The notes below the pieces were generated by a model. That model had not been told where the DNA came from. It saw only the letters and a list, made by a program, of their open reading frames with translations, and made no database searches. The position numbers and the translations under genes are program-made. A stretch of DNA of 64,000 bases, from the NCBI GenBank assembly GCA_947650285.1, contig CANTFL010001427.1, positions 112,422-176,421 of the forward strand, read 5' to 3'. Source of the DNA: Hyaloperonospora brassicae. Its lineage: Eukaryota; Oomycota; Peronosporomycetes; Peronosporales; Peronosporaceae. The stretch's first letter is position 1; each line of letters opens with the position of its first letter. Positions 46,844-59,662 of the stretch are shown in pieces.

Positions 46844-47877
46844 ATGGACCAATCCACATCCATCTCTGAGGCGCAAAAGGCCGCGCTTGACAAGCTGACC
46901 GCTACCGTAGTCCCAGCGTATGTGGAGTTTCTAGCTGCACAAGGTCCCGATGTGCTTAATGCACGAGTCGAGACCTTCATACAGTACGAAACGGCCCTTT
47001 TAGGGCCGTTTCAGAACCAAGTAGCGTTGGCTATGCCTTCACGCTTTGTGGCCATGCCAGACGAAGAGGCTAGGCCTCGTCCCCTTAGGGTGGACGTCAA
47101 ACATTTCTCCGGAAAGGAGGGTAAAAACCTCACTCTCTGGATCCGTGAGATTGAGATGGCCATGAGATCTGGCTTGATCTCAATCGAGCATCAGCGAGTC
47201 TTGCTGGCCATATCCAAGATCGATGGAAGAGCTAGATAGTGGGCTCTGACGTGCGGCAAGTCGGTCGACTTGGCGTTTCCCACATGAAATTCGCTCAAGT
47301 TAGACCTATTGCGAGTTTTCTCGCCGCCTAAACAGGCCTATCGCGTGCGCTCACGCTTCTTGTCTACCCATCAGGGTAAGAACGAGTTAACGGACTATGT
47401 CCAGGAGTTGAGAACTCTGATGTCTGCTATGCAGTCCGACCCTCTCCTTGAGATCGTCTACGCGACAGTCTTTATGGAAGGCCTTCGCACTGGCGTTTCC
47501 AGGACCGAGGTCTTTCGGGTCCGCCCTCGACTTTTGAAGAGTCTATGAGCATCGCTCAGAATGCGGAGCATAACTTTAAGTCAGCAAGACTTGGTTGGAA
47601 TGGGTACAACCCAAGCTATGCGAGGGCAACCTCAGCAAATAGCTCAGCTTACTGTAATCCCGTACCGATGGCTCTCAGCAATGCTGAAGATGAAGGTGAA
47701 GCTGAGCTTCATGTTGCCGAGCAACGACAGGAGGTGAGACGCTGTTACATGTTCGGAATCACTAATCACTTGCGTCCCACTTGTCCTTTGCGTAAGCAAC
47801 GACCGACTCCTACGGGTCGAAACCCCAGCCCCAACCAGAAACCTGGTATGGCACGGGGAAACGTCGACACCCAGTAG
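46844..47877 (+). pseudogene. Gag of E2 (broken)
   Basis: 131 codons from the ATG at 46844 to a TAG (47237-47239) at the position equivalent to AGRAKTW of A1 Gag. Further pieces follow in other frames (47309-47548, 47545-47877). The zinc knuckle reads C-YM-F-GITN-H-LRPT-C: the second Cys is Phe, so zinc binding should be lost. The same lesions occur in E1. Confidence 0.88.
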
Positions 47878-49123
47878 GCGCGGGGTACCCTACTGGGGTA
47901 GAACTGAGTTCTGTCACTTCTCTACGAGGTAGAGCAACACAAGGCTTAGCCCCCCAGACCACTGTGCCATCCAGCACAGAGTCTGGATACAAGTCTGGCT
48001 TGTTAGTCGCCGAGGCGACGTTTATTACGTTGAGAAGCATTGGTAGATCTTCATCGACTCCGGGGCGTCATGCAATTATGCTCGACGTCGTTCCGTTGAG
48101 GGGAGTCAGCAATACGCTGAGGCGCTCAACGCGCACGACGGTGATTCCAGCACTGTTCGGTTAGCGACGGGTAGTCGCGTTACTGTGCCTAAGGTTCCGT
48201 TGAACTTGGGCGTGAAGTTATTTTACTTTGATAGCACATAACGCTGTCTTGTCCTTGACTTGGATTCGAGATACGATCTCATCCTGGGCATGGCATGGCT
48301 TGAACGCCATGAGCCATGGATCGATTGGAGGTCTAAGACCTTAGGCGCTACGCGCAATGTTCCTAGAGAAGCTTTGGAGAGTCATGAAACCACCTTTGCT
48401 AGGCAACAAAAGCACTATTGGCGCAAGCCATTGGCGGAAGATGTCAATGTGCTGGACATTGGTATGTCCGAGTTAATTAACTCTAATGTCTATGAAATCA
48501 ATTCTGAGCGGAGCTCTTCTAACGTATTTGAAGAGAGTTGTTCTCCGTTGAGTGATACTCGTTGTGATAATGAGTCACTACATGCTGCAGGCATGCTTGG
48601 CCTAGGTCCGAGACATTCAGGAAGTAATTCCCATGATGTAAGTGCGGTGGCACGTGAAATTCCACCGAGTGAAGGCGGCCGCAATGGAGCCTCACTGAAT
48701 GTCGGTAAGGACATTGTTGGCAAACAGCCAGAGCATTTAGGGCAAGGCCTACATAATGCAAGTGAAGTGATATGTGTTAATCCACTGGGTGAAGTGTTCG
48801 AGTTACATAACTCTCCACCAGATGTCGCTCAAGACATGAGCTATCGTATATATCGTGCTAAGACAACTAGCAACTACAAATACCCTACTGTCCCAACTTT
48901 TGAGAAGCGTAATGGGTCCACGATCCGTCAGTCCCGACGCCCGGTGGCAGCTGATGAGCGCCCCACGTCAGATACGTCCCATATTGATAATCGTAATAAT
49001 ACACTATATACAGTTGTTAATGGAGTAACTGGTCATGTTGATGGTAACATCCGTCTCGCAACTATTCCGTCCATGGAAACTATTTTCGAAATAGACGAAA
49101 TGTCGGATGGCGACTTTATCTAA
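47878..49123 (+). pseudogene. Protease and linker of E2 (broken)
   Basis: A protease active-site trace (IDSGASCNYARR) lies at about 48050-48090. The end of the domain (YDLILGMAWLERHEPWIDW) opens the 287-codon frame at 48260. A TAA at about 48239 separates them. The rest of the frame is a polar linker without a recognised domain. It ends at a stop at 49121-49123. Confidence 0.8.
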
Positions 49124-49153
49124 GCCTTATAGACAGGAGAATTATCCGATCTA

Positions 49154-50439
49154 GTGGTCATTCGACCCGATGCAGAGTTGAACTCTTCCTCGTTATTGGA
49201 CGAGTCCGTCCTTGAGGACACAAAGGCATCATTAAGTGCGCGTAGTGGATCCGCGATCCTTAAAGATCCGCTGGATCCGTTTTATTCTTTGGTAAAGGAA
49301 TTCCAAGACGTGGTGTGTCACGACCCGCCGTCTGCCTTACCTCCTGACAGAGGTGTGCGTCACGAAATTGACCTAGTTCCTGGAACTAAATACTGCGTAA
49401 AACGGCAGTGGCCTTTACCAAAGGAGCAGTGTGACGTCATAGAAGACTTCTTTCGTGCAAAGCACGCAGCGGGCATGGTTCGTGAGAGCAAATCTTCTTA
49501 TTCCACGCCGAACTTTTGTGTTCGAAAGCCCAATGAAAAGTGGCGCATTTTTCATGCTTACAATAAGCTAAATGCTGCCACCATCCCGGCTCAGACACCC
49601 ATCCCTCGGAAAGATGTTCTTCAGAACAACATGGTGGGATGTACAATGTACAGTGCGCTCGACTTAGTCGATGGTTATTACCAATTGCTCATGCGTGAGA
49701 ACAATATTCCGCTGACAGCGGTCAGCTCTCCGAGCGGTATGCTCTGGGAGTTGCTCGTTATGCCACAAGGCTTGTCGAATGCCCCAGCTGAGTTTAATCG
49801 TCTTGTGACGCAACTGTTTCGGTCTCACCGAGGTTATGCAAAGACTTACTTTGATGACATCTTTGTCCATAGTCGTACTATGAACGGCTGGTATGATGTG
49901 GATAATCACATTTACCATTTACGAGCAGTGCTCGAGTGCATGCGTAAAAACAAATTGTACGCCAACGCATCTAAGTGCATCTTTGGTGCACAAGAGATTA
50001 CCTTTTTAAGGTGCTTCATTGGGAAGCTTGGCCATAGAGCGGATCCCGCTAAGGTGAAAGCCATAGTTGATTGGCCGGTTCCTAAGAACCAAAAGGACTT
50101 ACGTAAGTGGCTTAGTCTTGCCAATTACTTACACAAGTTTAGTGCGAACTATGCGGACATGGCTCGGCCATTATCCAACCTCCTTAAAAGGATGTGGAAT
50201 GGTGCTGGACTAGCACCGAGCATGATGCTTTTCAAGCAGTAAAGGATAGTATCCTTCATGCGCCAATCTTGGCTTTGCCCGATCCTTATCGTCATTTCAG
50301 TGTCTTCTGTGACGCATCTGACTTTGCCATCGGCAGTGCTCTGTTACAAACAGATAATGATGGACGGGAACGCGTCATTGCGTTTGAGTCCCGGCAGCTG
50401 AAAGCAGCTGAAAAGAACTGTCCTGTTCATGACAAATAG
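49154..50439 (+). pseudogene. Reverse transcriptase and RNase H start of E2 (frameshifted)
   Basis: A 362-codon frame carries the complete RT palm and fingers: [28 protein letters not shown], and the catalytic YFDDIFVHS at about 49849-49875. A one-base loss in an A-run (about 50186, LLK-RMWNG for LLKKDVEWC) shifts the frame at the start of RNase H, which continues at 50194 (FCDASDFAIGSALL) to a TAG at 50437-50439. Both lesions are shared with E1. Confidence 0.9.
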
Positions 50440-50448
50440 CTACTTGCA

Positions 50449-52494
50449 ATGAAGTATGCTCTTGTCAAATTCAGAGTTCATCTGCTTGTCTCTAAGCCTT
50501 CTGTGATCTACACCGATCATGCGTCATTACGCACTGCGACCCAGTCGCCACATCTCTCTCAGCAAATGGCTCGTTGGCTCTCATTCTTTGCGGAATATAA
50601 CTTCGAGGTGAAGTATAATCCGGGCAAGCAGAATGCTTTGGCTGATGCGTTGTCACGTAGACCTGACTATGAGCTTGCTCATGTTACGACTCTGTCATCA
50701 TCGGTCACAGGCCTCATTCGTTCGGCATATGCCAAAGATGAACATTGGTATGATTTGCTACGTGATCTGGGGAGCGAGGAGTTTATCGACTCAGACATTA
50801 AGTTGTCGGCACGTTTGCGTGCGAGGCTACATCGATATTCCATCGATCAAGGCCTGTTGTGCTATATCACAGATATGGAGGATATCACTCACATCCAGTT
50901 CCCTCCTGATGAGGAATTGAAGTATCGCATCCTCTATGAGGCGCATGATACTGCGGTGAGCGTTCATCTCGGTCGTCAGAAGACCTATAGCTCTGTGAGC
51001 CAATGTTATTGGTGGCCCAAACTTTACAAATGGGTAAGCACATACGTGCATACGAGCGGAACGTGTCAACGGGTGAAACCCTCAGCCCATGCGGCTGCGC
51101 CGCTCGCTAGTCTTCCTATACCTTCTGGGTGCTGGGAGTCCATCAGCATGGACTACGTGTTCGGTCTGCCGAAAGATACACAAGGCAATACGGGTATTGT
51201 GGTCTTTGTTGACCGTTTGAGCAAGATGGCTCACTTGGCGGCTGTGCCAGATACCAATGATGGTGAAGGTACAGCTACGATTTTTATCGATCGAGTGTTT
51301 CAACGACACGGTTTGCCTGTGGCAATTGTCTATGACCGAGACCCTCGCTTCACTGGGAAGTTTTGGAAGTCCATCTTCAAGGTGCTCGGCACACGCTTGG
51401 ACATGTCCACGGCGGATCATCCGCAGACCGATGGTCAAACCAAGCGAGTCAATCGCGTTATCGGTGACATATTACGCAGTGTTTGCGCTAATACACCAAA
51501 ACGTTGGAGTTCAATGCTACCTGTTGTTGAGGTTGCGTTGAATAACGCTGTTCACGCCTCTACGGGCTTTACCCCGTTATACTTGAACGGTATCACACAA
51601 CCTCGCGTTCCGTTAACGCTACCACTGCGTGGTTCAGGGCTTGGTGGGGGAGGAGTTGCCGATCGGCTTGCTGGTATCATCCCTGCTACTGTTCATAAAC
51701 AGGTAAGCGAGTTTCTCGCAACGCGCTTGAATGTGTTACGACACGTACGTGATGCACTGGCTGCTAGCCAAGATAAACGAAAACAACAAGCTGATGTTAA
51801 AAGTAGAGGTTGTATTGAACGTTATAAGGTCGGAGACCCAGTTCTACTCAATGCTAAAAACCTACCTACAAATGTAGTGTCTGCCGTCTTCAATACAAAG
51901 TTGCGTCCGCGCTTCATTGGTCCATTCACCGTCATTGCTAAGAAGGAACTTGCGTATAAGCTCAACCTTCCCGCGCAAACTGCGCACGAACCCAGTGTTC
52001 TACTTGGCTTACTTAAGCCGTATCGGGAACCGTCCCATGTGAACTCGGAGGCGCTTGCGCCGGGTAATAGGGCCTTGCCGTCGACTGTTGCATCGGAACC
52101 AGGAGGTCAAGCTGACCATCCACACGAGATAAGGCCAACTCCAATGCCTGATCACAGGCTTGCATCGCGTCGAGCGCAATCTGGGTCTTACCCAATGTTT
52201 CTCGGAGACCACTCAGCTCAAGAAGCACATTCTCATGCTCCTCCTTCGGTACCCCGACCACCACCGACGCTGCTCGATGAGCAAGGGAACCACCAGTTCC
52301 ATGTTGAGAAAATACTGAAGCGACGTCATCGTCTTGGTCAATACCAGTATCTGGTGAGGTTTGTAGGGTACCCGGAGTCGGAGAACTTGTGGGAGTATGA
52401 GACACTCCTTCGGCAGAACTGTCTTTACGCCGTGGATGTTTATAAACATCGTGGCCAGGGTCGCCATGCTACCGAGAACCCTTCTCACCAATAG
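50449..52494 (+). pseudogene. RNase H end, integrase and chromodomain of E2 (open 681-codon frame)
   Basis: A long open frame follows the TAG: RNase H (YTDHASLRT), integrase finger, core and a chromodomain at about 52300-52430 (FHVEKILKRRH, YLVRFVGYPE). The core Asp residues are in SMDYVFG and YDRDPRFT, but the catalytic Glu of the QTERxN motif is Lys (codon 51442-51444, GQTKRVNR). The first Cys of the finger pair is Ser (TSGTCQR). Integrase should be dead although the frame is open. E1 has both changes. Confidence 0.9.
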
Positions 52495-53314
52495 TAGTGG
52501 GAGGTAGCGTGTTGGTCCGCACTTTAGGGTCGTGACCCGTGGCTAGCATTGTAGCCGGAGCATAACGCGTACGTGTACGGACCTTTTCTCTGGCCTTGAT
52601 CTTGGCATACTCGAACCGGAGCTTTCGTTCCAGACGAACGTCAGCCACATCGGCGCTGACCCGCAGCGCGGGCAAACTACTCAGATGCCGCTTGCGGTAT
52701 ACCAAACGGATGAACTGATTGTCCTCCTCTTCGGGCAGTTCGCCAGCGAACAACAAGATAGGCACGCCCTGCATCGATCGAACCGAAATACCACGAGATA
52801 AGCTCTCAAGATGTGCCAGGTACTGACCTTGCGTGGTAAAGAATGGTTAGAAATACCTCTCATGTAGAACCTTACGGAATGCAATGTCTTCCGGCGACGT
52901 AGCCTCTGGTGCAATTGCCCATGTTGCGAGGCTACAGCCTTCCATTTGACAGAGACGTTGCTCCACGTCAGATGTTGCAAACACGTAACCACTCCGGTTC
53001 TGAACAACCGCCTGGGTATGCGCTCGGCGTCGAGCTTTCTCCTCTCGCTGAAGGATTAGCTCCTGTTGCTCGTCGAGCGGGTTCGTGATGATGTTCTCAT
53101 CTTTATCTAATGTATGATGCTGCGCCACCGGCGCGGTGGTTTCACCACGTTCAACGAACGGATTCGGAGCTGTTAGAGGTCCAGCCTCAGATAAAGCGGA
53201 GTGGGACGATATCCCGTCATCTCCATGGACACTGGTATCTTTACCATAGTCCACATCCTCATCGAAGTCGAGGTAAGAGGAAAGAGTCCGAGACTCGTTG
53301 GGTGGCAATGCCAT
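52013..53314 (-). pseudogene. Antisense ORF of E2 (two in-frame stops)
   Basis: Starts at the ATG at 53314, 110 bp from the 3' LTR, opposite to gag-pol. One frame runs about 430 codons with a TAA (52847-52849) and a TAG (about 52469). It has an acidic N-terminus (SSYLDFDEDVDYG), a Glu/Arg helix, a folded-looking middle (VPILLFAGEL, RLERKLRFEYAKIKAREK), and a C-terminal heptad region (NVLLELSGLRETLGKTQIAL) opposite the integrase-chromodomain linker. The layout parallels the A1 antisense ORF, though direct sequence similarity is not obvious by eye. Confidence 0.6.
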
Positions 53315-53412
53315 GGTGTTTCGTGTTTGGCAACCGTGAGGTAAAGCACACACACTCACACAGACCTCTTCGAGGAAAGAAGCCGATTAACGTTTTGTGG
53401 TAACTTCAGTCT

Positions 53413-53423
53413 GGTGGGGAAGG
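53413..53423 (+). promoter_or_regulatory. Polypurine tract of E2
   Basis: GGTGGGGAAGG directly abuts the 3' LTR. The E1 equivalent is reversed at 45334-45344. Confidence 0.75.
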
Positions 53424-53950
53424 TGTAACGGGGTTACACGTCGGCTGGTAGTCGACGATAGGTGTGGTGCACACAAGATGGGGGGTACCCTATAAAGTAA
53501 TTTTAGAACACAGTGAGTGTATCAATTGTTGAAGACTGATGTCTGTCATCAATTGATTAAGAGATCTTTTAAGAGGTTTTATTTAGAACAGGTTAAATAC
53601 GTTGTTCTAAGGTGTTCTTTTAGGTTAAAAGAGGAAATAAAATTCAGTTCCCCTTTTGATCAGTGAAAGACACGTTCCTTACGAGGCGTCTTTGATTGGT
53701 AGGAGCTAGCAATACCTGTGAAGGTAGCTGATCCTGAGCACTCTGTGCTGTGATTCTTTTGAATTGTTTGGTCCCTTAGGAACGGGGACCGTAAGCTCTC
53801 GAAGCTTGTTGACGATATGAGTCGGGTTCTCCGAACTAAAACCCTAGCTTTCTGAGCTGTTGACTCTCTGAGTCGGGTTCGTAGAACCAAAGTTGCTTGT
53901 AAGAGCGTTAAGTCTTCCTCTGGCTTAAGGAGCTGTGTAGCTCCGCTACA
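53424..53950 (+). repeat. 3' LTR of E2
   Basis: 527 bp, TGTAACGGGG to GCTCCGCTACA. It shares with the E1 3' LTR, and not with the E2 5' LTR, the variants at the GAAGACTT, ACAAGCAA, GGAACGTG and CACTCACTGTG sites (reverse-strand wording). Confidence 0.95.
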
Positions 53951-53961
53951 ATCTCCCAATA

Positions 53962-56007
53962 CTATTGGTGAGAAGGGTTCTCGGTAGTATGGCGACCCTG
54001 GCCACGATGTTTATAAACATCCACGGCGTAAAGACAGTTCTGCCGAAGGAGTGTCTCATACTCCCACAAGTTCTCCGACTCCGGGTACCCTACAAACCTC
54101 ACCAGATACTGGTATTGACCAAGACGATGACGTCGCTTCAGTATTTTCTCAACATGGAACTGGTGGTTCCCTTGCTCATCGAGCAGCGTCGGTGGTGGTC
54201 GGGGTACCGAAGGAGGAGCATGAGAATGTGCTTCTTGAGCTGAGTGGTCTCCGAGAAACATTGGGTAAGACCCAGATTGCGCTCGACGCGATGCAAGCCT
54301 GTGATCAGGCATTGGAGTTGGCCTTATCTCGTGTGGATGGTCAGCTTGACCTCCTGGTTCCGATGCAACAGTCGACGGCAAGGCCCTATTACCCGGCGCA
54401 AGCGCCTCCGAGTTCACATGGGACGGTTCCCGATACGGCTTAAGTAAGCCAAGTAGAACACTGGGTTCGTGCGCAGTTTGCGCGGGAAGGTTGAGCTTAT
54501 ACGCAAGTTCCTTCTTAGCAATGACGGTGAATGGACCAATGAAGCGCGGACGCAACTTTGTATTGAAGACGGCAGACACTACATTTGTAGGTAGGTTTTT
54601 AGCATTGAGTAGAACTGGGTCTCCGACCTTATAACGTTCAATACAACCTCTACTTTTAACATCAGCTTGTTGTTTTTGTTTATCTTGGCTAGCAGCCAGT
54701 GCATCACGTACGTGTCGTAACACATTCAAGCGCGTTGCGAGAAACTCGCTTACCTGTTTATGAACAGTAGCAGGGCTGATACCAGCAAGCCGATCGGCAA
54801 CTCCTCCCCCACCAAGCCCTGAACCACGCAGTGGTAGCGTTAATGGAACGCGAGGTTGTGTGATACCGTTCAAGTATAACGGGGTAAAGCCCGTAGAGGC
54901 GTGAACAGCGTTATTCAACGCAACCTCAACAACAGGTAGCATTGAACTCCAACGTTTTGGTGTATTAGCGCAAACACTGCGTAATATGTCACCGATAACG
55001 CGATTGACTCGCTTGGTTTGACCATCGGTCTGCGGATGATCCGCCGTGGACATGTCCAAGCGTGTGCCGAGCACCTTGAAGATAGACTTCCAAAACTTCC
55101 CAGTGAAGCGAGGGTCTCGGTCATAGACAATTGCCACAGGCAAACCGTGTCGTTGAAACACTCGATCGATAAAAATCGTAGCTGTACCTTCACCATCATT
55201 GGTATCTGGCACAGCCGCCAAGTGAGCCATCTTGCTCAAACGGTCAACAAAGACCACAATACCCGTATTGCCTTGTGTATCTTTCGGCAGACCGAACACG
55301 TAGTCCATGCTGATGGACTCCCAGCACCCAGAAGGTATAGGAAGACTAGCGAGCGGCGCAGCCGCATGGGCTGAGGGTTTCACCCGTTGACACGTTCCGC
55401 TCGTATGCACGTATGTGCTTACCCATTTGTAAAGTTTGGGCCACCAATAACATTGGCTCACAGAGCTATAGGTCTTCTGACGACCGAGATGAACGCTCAC
55501 CGCAGTATCATGCGCCTCATAGAGGATGCGATACTTCAATTCCTCATCAGGAGGGAACTGGATGTGAGTGATATCCTCCATATCTGTGATATAGCACAAC
55601 AGGCCTTGATCGATGGAATATCGATGTAGCCTCGCACGCAAACGTGCCGACAACTTAATGTCTGAGTCGATAAACTCCTCGCTCCCCAGATCACGTAGCA
55701 AATCATACCAATGTTCATCTTTGGCATATGCCGAACGAATGAGGCCTGTGACCGATGATGACAGAGTCGTAACATGAGCAAGCTCATAGTCAGGTCTACG
55801 TGACAACGCATCAGCCAAAGCATTCTGCTTGCCCGGATTATACTTCACCTCGAAGTTATATTCCGCAAAGAATGAGAGCCAACGAGCCATTTGCTGAGAG
55901 AGATGTGGCGACTGGGTCGCAGTGCGTAATGACGCATGATCGGTGTAGATCACAGAAGGCTTAGAGACAAGCAGATGAACTCTGAATTTGACAAGAGCAT
56001 ACTTCAT
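53962..56007 (-). pseudogene. RNase H end, integrase and chromodomain of E1 (open frame)
   Basis: 681 codons, differing from the E2 frame at about four residues. It carries the same Glu-to-Lys in the QTERxN motif and the same Cys-to-Ser in the finger. Confidence 0.9.
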
Positions 56008-56016
56008 TGCAAGTAG

Positions 56017-57302
56017 CTATTTGTCATGAACAGGACAGTTCTTTTCAGCTGCTTTCAGCTGCCGGGACTCAAACGCAATGACGCGTTCCCGTCCATCATT
56101 ATCTGTTTGTAACAGAGCACTGCCGATGGCAAAGTCAGATGCGTCACAGAAGACACTGAAATGACGATAAGGATCGGGCAAAGCCAAGATTGGCGCATGA
56201 AGGATACTATCCTTTACTGCTTGAAAAGCATCATGCTCGGTGCTAGTCCAGCACCATTCCACATCCTTTTAAGGAGGTTGGATAATGGCCGAGCCATGTC
56301 CGCATAGTTCGCACTAAACTTGTGTAAGTAATTGGCAAGACTAAGCCACTTACGTAAGTCCTTTTGGTTCTTAGGAACCGGCCAATCAACTATGGCTTTC
56401 ACCTTAGCGGGATCCGCTCTATGGCCAAGCTTCCCAATGAAGCACCTTAAAAAGGTAATCTCTTGTGCACCAAAGATGCACTTAGATGCGTTGGCGTACA
56501 ATTTGTTTTTACGCATGCACTCGAGCACTGCTCGTAAATGGTAAATGTGATTATCCACATCATACCAGCCGTTCATAGTACGACTATGGACAAAGATGTC
56601 ATCAAAGTAAGTCTTTGCATAACCTCGGTGAGACCGAAACAGTTGCGTCACAAGACGATTAAACTCAGCTGGGGCATTCGACAAGCCTTGTGGCATAACG
56701 AGCAACTCCCAGAGCATACCGCTCGGAGAGCTGACCGCTGTCAGCGGAATATTGTTCTCACGCATGAGCAATTGGTAATAACCATCGACTAAGTCGAGCG
56801 CACTGTACATTGTACATCCCACCATGTTGTTCTGAAGAACATCTTTCCGAGGGATGGGTGTCTGAGCCGGGATGGTGGCAGCATTTAGCTTATTGTAAGC
56901 ATGAAAAATGCGCCACTTTTCATTGGGCTTTCGAACACAAAAGTTCGGCGTGGAATAAGAAGATTTGCTCTCACGAACCATGCCCGCTGCGTGCTTTGCA
57001 CGAAAGAAGTCTTCTATGACGTCACACTGCTCCTTTGGTAAAGGCCACTGCCGTTTTACGCAGTATTTAGTTCCAGGAACTAGGTCAATTTCGTGACGCA
57101 CACCTCTGTCAGGAGGTAAGGCAGACGGCGGGTCGTGACACACCACGTCTTGGAATTCCTTTACCAAAGAATAAAACGGATCCAGCGGATCTTTAAGGAT
57201 CGCGGATCCACTACGCGCACTTAATGATGCCTTTGTGTCCTCAAGGACGGACTCGTCCAATAACGAGGAAGAGTTCAACTCTGCATCGGGTCGAATGACC
57301 AC
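56017..57302 (-). pseudogene. Reverse transcriptase and RNase H start of E1
   Basis: The 362-codon RT frame is identical in protein sequence to E2, with the same A-run frameshift and the same TAG before LLAMKYAL. Confidence 0.9.
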
Positions 57303-57332
57303 TAGATCGGATAATTCTCCTGTCTATAAGGC

Positions 57333-58569
57333 TTAGATAAAGTCGCCATCCGACATTTCGTCTATTTCGAAAATAGTTTCCATGGACGGAATAGTTGCGA
57401 GACGGATGTTACCATCAACATGACCAGTTACTCCATTAACAACTGTATATAGTGTATTATTACGATTATCAATATGGGACGTATCTGACGTGGGGCGCTC
57501 ATCAGCTGCCACCGGGCGTCGGGACTGACGGATCGTGGACCCATTACGCTTCTCAAAAGTTGGGACAGTAGGGTATTTGTAGTTGCTAGTTGTCTTAGCA
57601 CGATCTATACGATAGCTCATGTCTTGAGCGACATCTGGTGGAGAGTTATGTAACTCGAACACTTCACCCAGTGGATTAACACATATCACTTCACTTGCAT
57701 TATGTAGGCCTTGCCCTAAATGCTCTGGCTGTTTGCCGACAATGTCCTTACCGACATTCAGTGAGGCTCCATTGCGGCCGCCTTCACTCGGTGGAATTTC
57801 ACGTGCCACCGCACTTACATCATGGGAATTACTTCCTGAATGTCTCGGACCTAGGCCAAGCATGCCTGCAGCATGTAGTGACTCATTATCACAACGAGTA
57901 TCACTCAACGGAGAACAACTCTCTTCAAATACGTTAGAAGAGCTCCGCTCAGAATTGATTTCATAGACATTAGAGTCGGACATACCAATGTCCAGCACAT
58001 TGACATCTTCCGCCAATGGCTTGCGCCAATAGTGCTTTTGTTGCCTAGCAAAGGTGGTTTCATGACTCTCCAAAGCTTCTCTAGGAACATTGCGCGTAGC
58101 GCCTAAGGTCTTAGACCTCCAATCGATCCATGGCTCATGGCGTTCAAGCCATGCCATGCCCAGGATGAGATCGTATCTCGAATCCAAGTCAAGGACAAGA
58201 CAGCGTTATGTGCTATCAAAGTAAAATAACTTCACGCCCAAGTTCAACGGAACCTTAGGCACAGTAACGCGACTACCCGTCGCTAACCGAACAGTGCTGG
58301 AATCACCGTCGTGCGCGTTGAGCGCCTCAGCGTATTGCTGACTCCCCTCAACGGAACGACGTCGAGCATAATTGCATGACGCCCCGGAGTCGATGAAGAT
58401 CTACCAATGCTTCTCAACGTAATAAACGTCGCCTCGGCGACTAACAAGCCAGACTTGTATCCAGACTCTGTGCTGGATGGCACAGTGGTCTGGGGGGCTA
58501 AGCCTTGTGTTGCTCTACCTCGTAGAGAAGTGACAGAACTCAGTTCTACCCCAGTAGGGTACCCCGCGT
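57333..58569 (-). pseudogene. Protease and linker of E1
   Basis: The 284-codon frame (57333-58187) matches the 287-codon frame of E2 with a three-codon deletion and one substitution. The protease trace lies at about 58380-58420. Confidence 0.82.
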
Positions 58570-59603
58570 CTACTGGGTGTCGACGTTTCCCCGTGCCATA
58601 CCAGGTTTCTGGTTGGGGCTGGGGTTTCGACCCGTAGGAGTCGGTCGTTGCTTACGCAAAGGACAAGTGGGACGCAAGTGATTAGTGATTCCGAACATGT
58701 AACAGCGTCTCACCTCCTGTCGTTGCTCGGCAACATGAAGCTCAGCTTCACCTTCATCTTCAGCATTGCTGAGAGCCATCGGTACGGGATTACAGTAAGC
58801 TGAGCTATTTGCTGAGGTTGCCCTCGCATAGCTTGGGTTGTACCCATTCCAACCAAGTCTTGCTGACTTAAAGTTATGCTCCGCATTCTGAGCGATGCTC
58901 ATAGACTCTTCAAAAGTCGAGGGCGGACCCGAAAGACCTCGGTCCTGGAAACGCCAGTGCGAAGGCCTTCCATAAAGACTGTCGCGTAGACGATCTCAAG
59001 GAGAGGGTCGGACTGCATAGCAGACATCAGAGTTCTCAACTCCTGGACATAGTCCGTTAACTCGTTCTTACCCTGATGGGTAGACAAGAAGCGTGAGCGC
59101 ACGCGATAGGCCTGTTTAGGCGGCGAGAAAACTCGCAATAGGTCTAACTTGAGCGAATTTCATGTGGGAAACGCCAAGTCGACCGACTTGCCGCACGTCA
59201 GAGCCCACTATCTAGCTCTTCCATCGATCTTGGATATGGCCAGCAAGACTCGCTGATGCTCGATTGAGATCAAGCCAGATCTCATGGCCATCTCAATCTC
59301 ACGGATCCAGAGAGTGAGGTTTTTACCCTCCTTTCCGGAGAAATGTTTGACGTCCACCCTAAGGGGACGAGGCCTAGCCTCTTCGTCTGGCATGGCCACA
59401 AAGCGTGAAGGCATAGCCAACGCTACTTGGTTCTGAAACGGCCCTAAAAGGGCCGTTTCGTACTGTATGAAGGTCTCGACTCGTGCATTAAGCACATCGG
59501 GACCTTGTGCAGCTAGAAACTCCACATACGCTGGGACTACGGTAGCGGTCAGCTTGTCAAGCGCGGCCTTTTGCGCCTCAGAGATGGATGTGGATTGGTC
59601 CAT
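58570..59603 (-). pseudogene. Gag of E1 (broken)
   Basis: Same three fragments as E2 (59603-59208, 59138-58899, 58902-58570), identical at the protein level, including the Cys-to-Phe zinc knuckle change. Confidence 0.88.
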
Positions 59604-59662
59604 CCTTACATAGGATCAGTCGTTACCGACTCAGGCGTAGATTGACTACATGTGCTACCAAG

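Larger units (their letters stand above)
46257..53950 (+). mobile_element. Inner family E Ty3/gypsy element E2 (nested in E1)
   Basis: A 7694-bp plus-strand element with LTRs 46257-46784 and 53424-53950, inserted in opposite orientation into the 3' region of E1. Flanks ACCTC (46252-46256) and ATCTC (53951-53955) are a target duplication with one change. Joining the flanks restores the E1 sequence as seen intact in E2 near 52500. The order is LTR, PBS, gag, protease, RT, RNase H, integrase, chromodomain, antisense ORF, polypurine tract, LTR. The LTRs differ at about 15 positions (roughly 3%). Confidence 0.94.
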
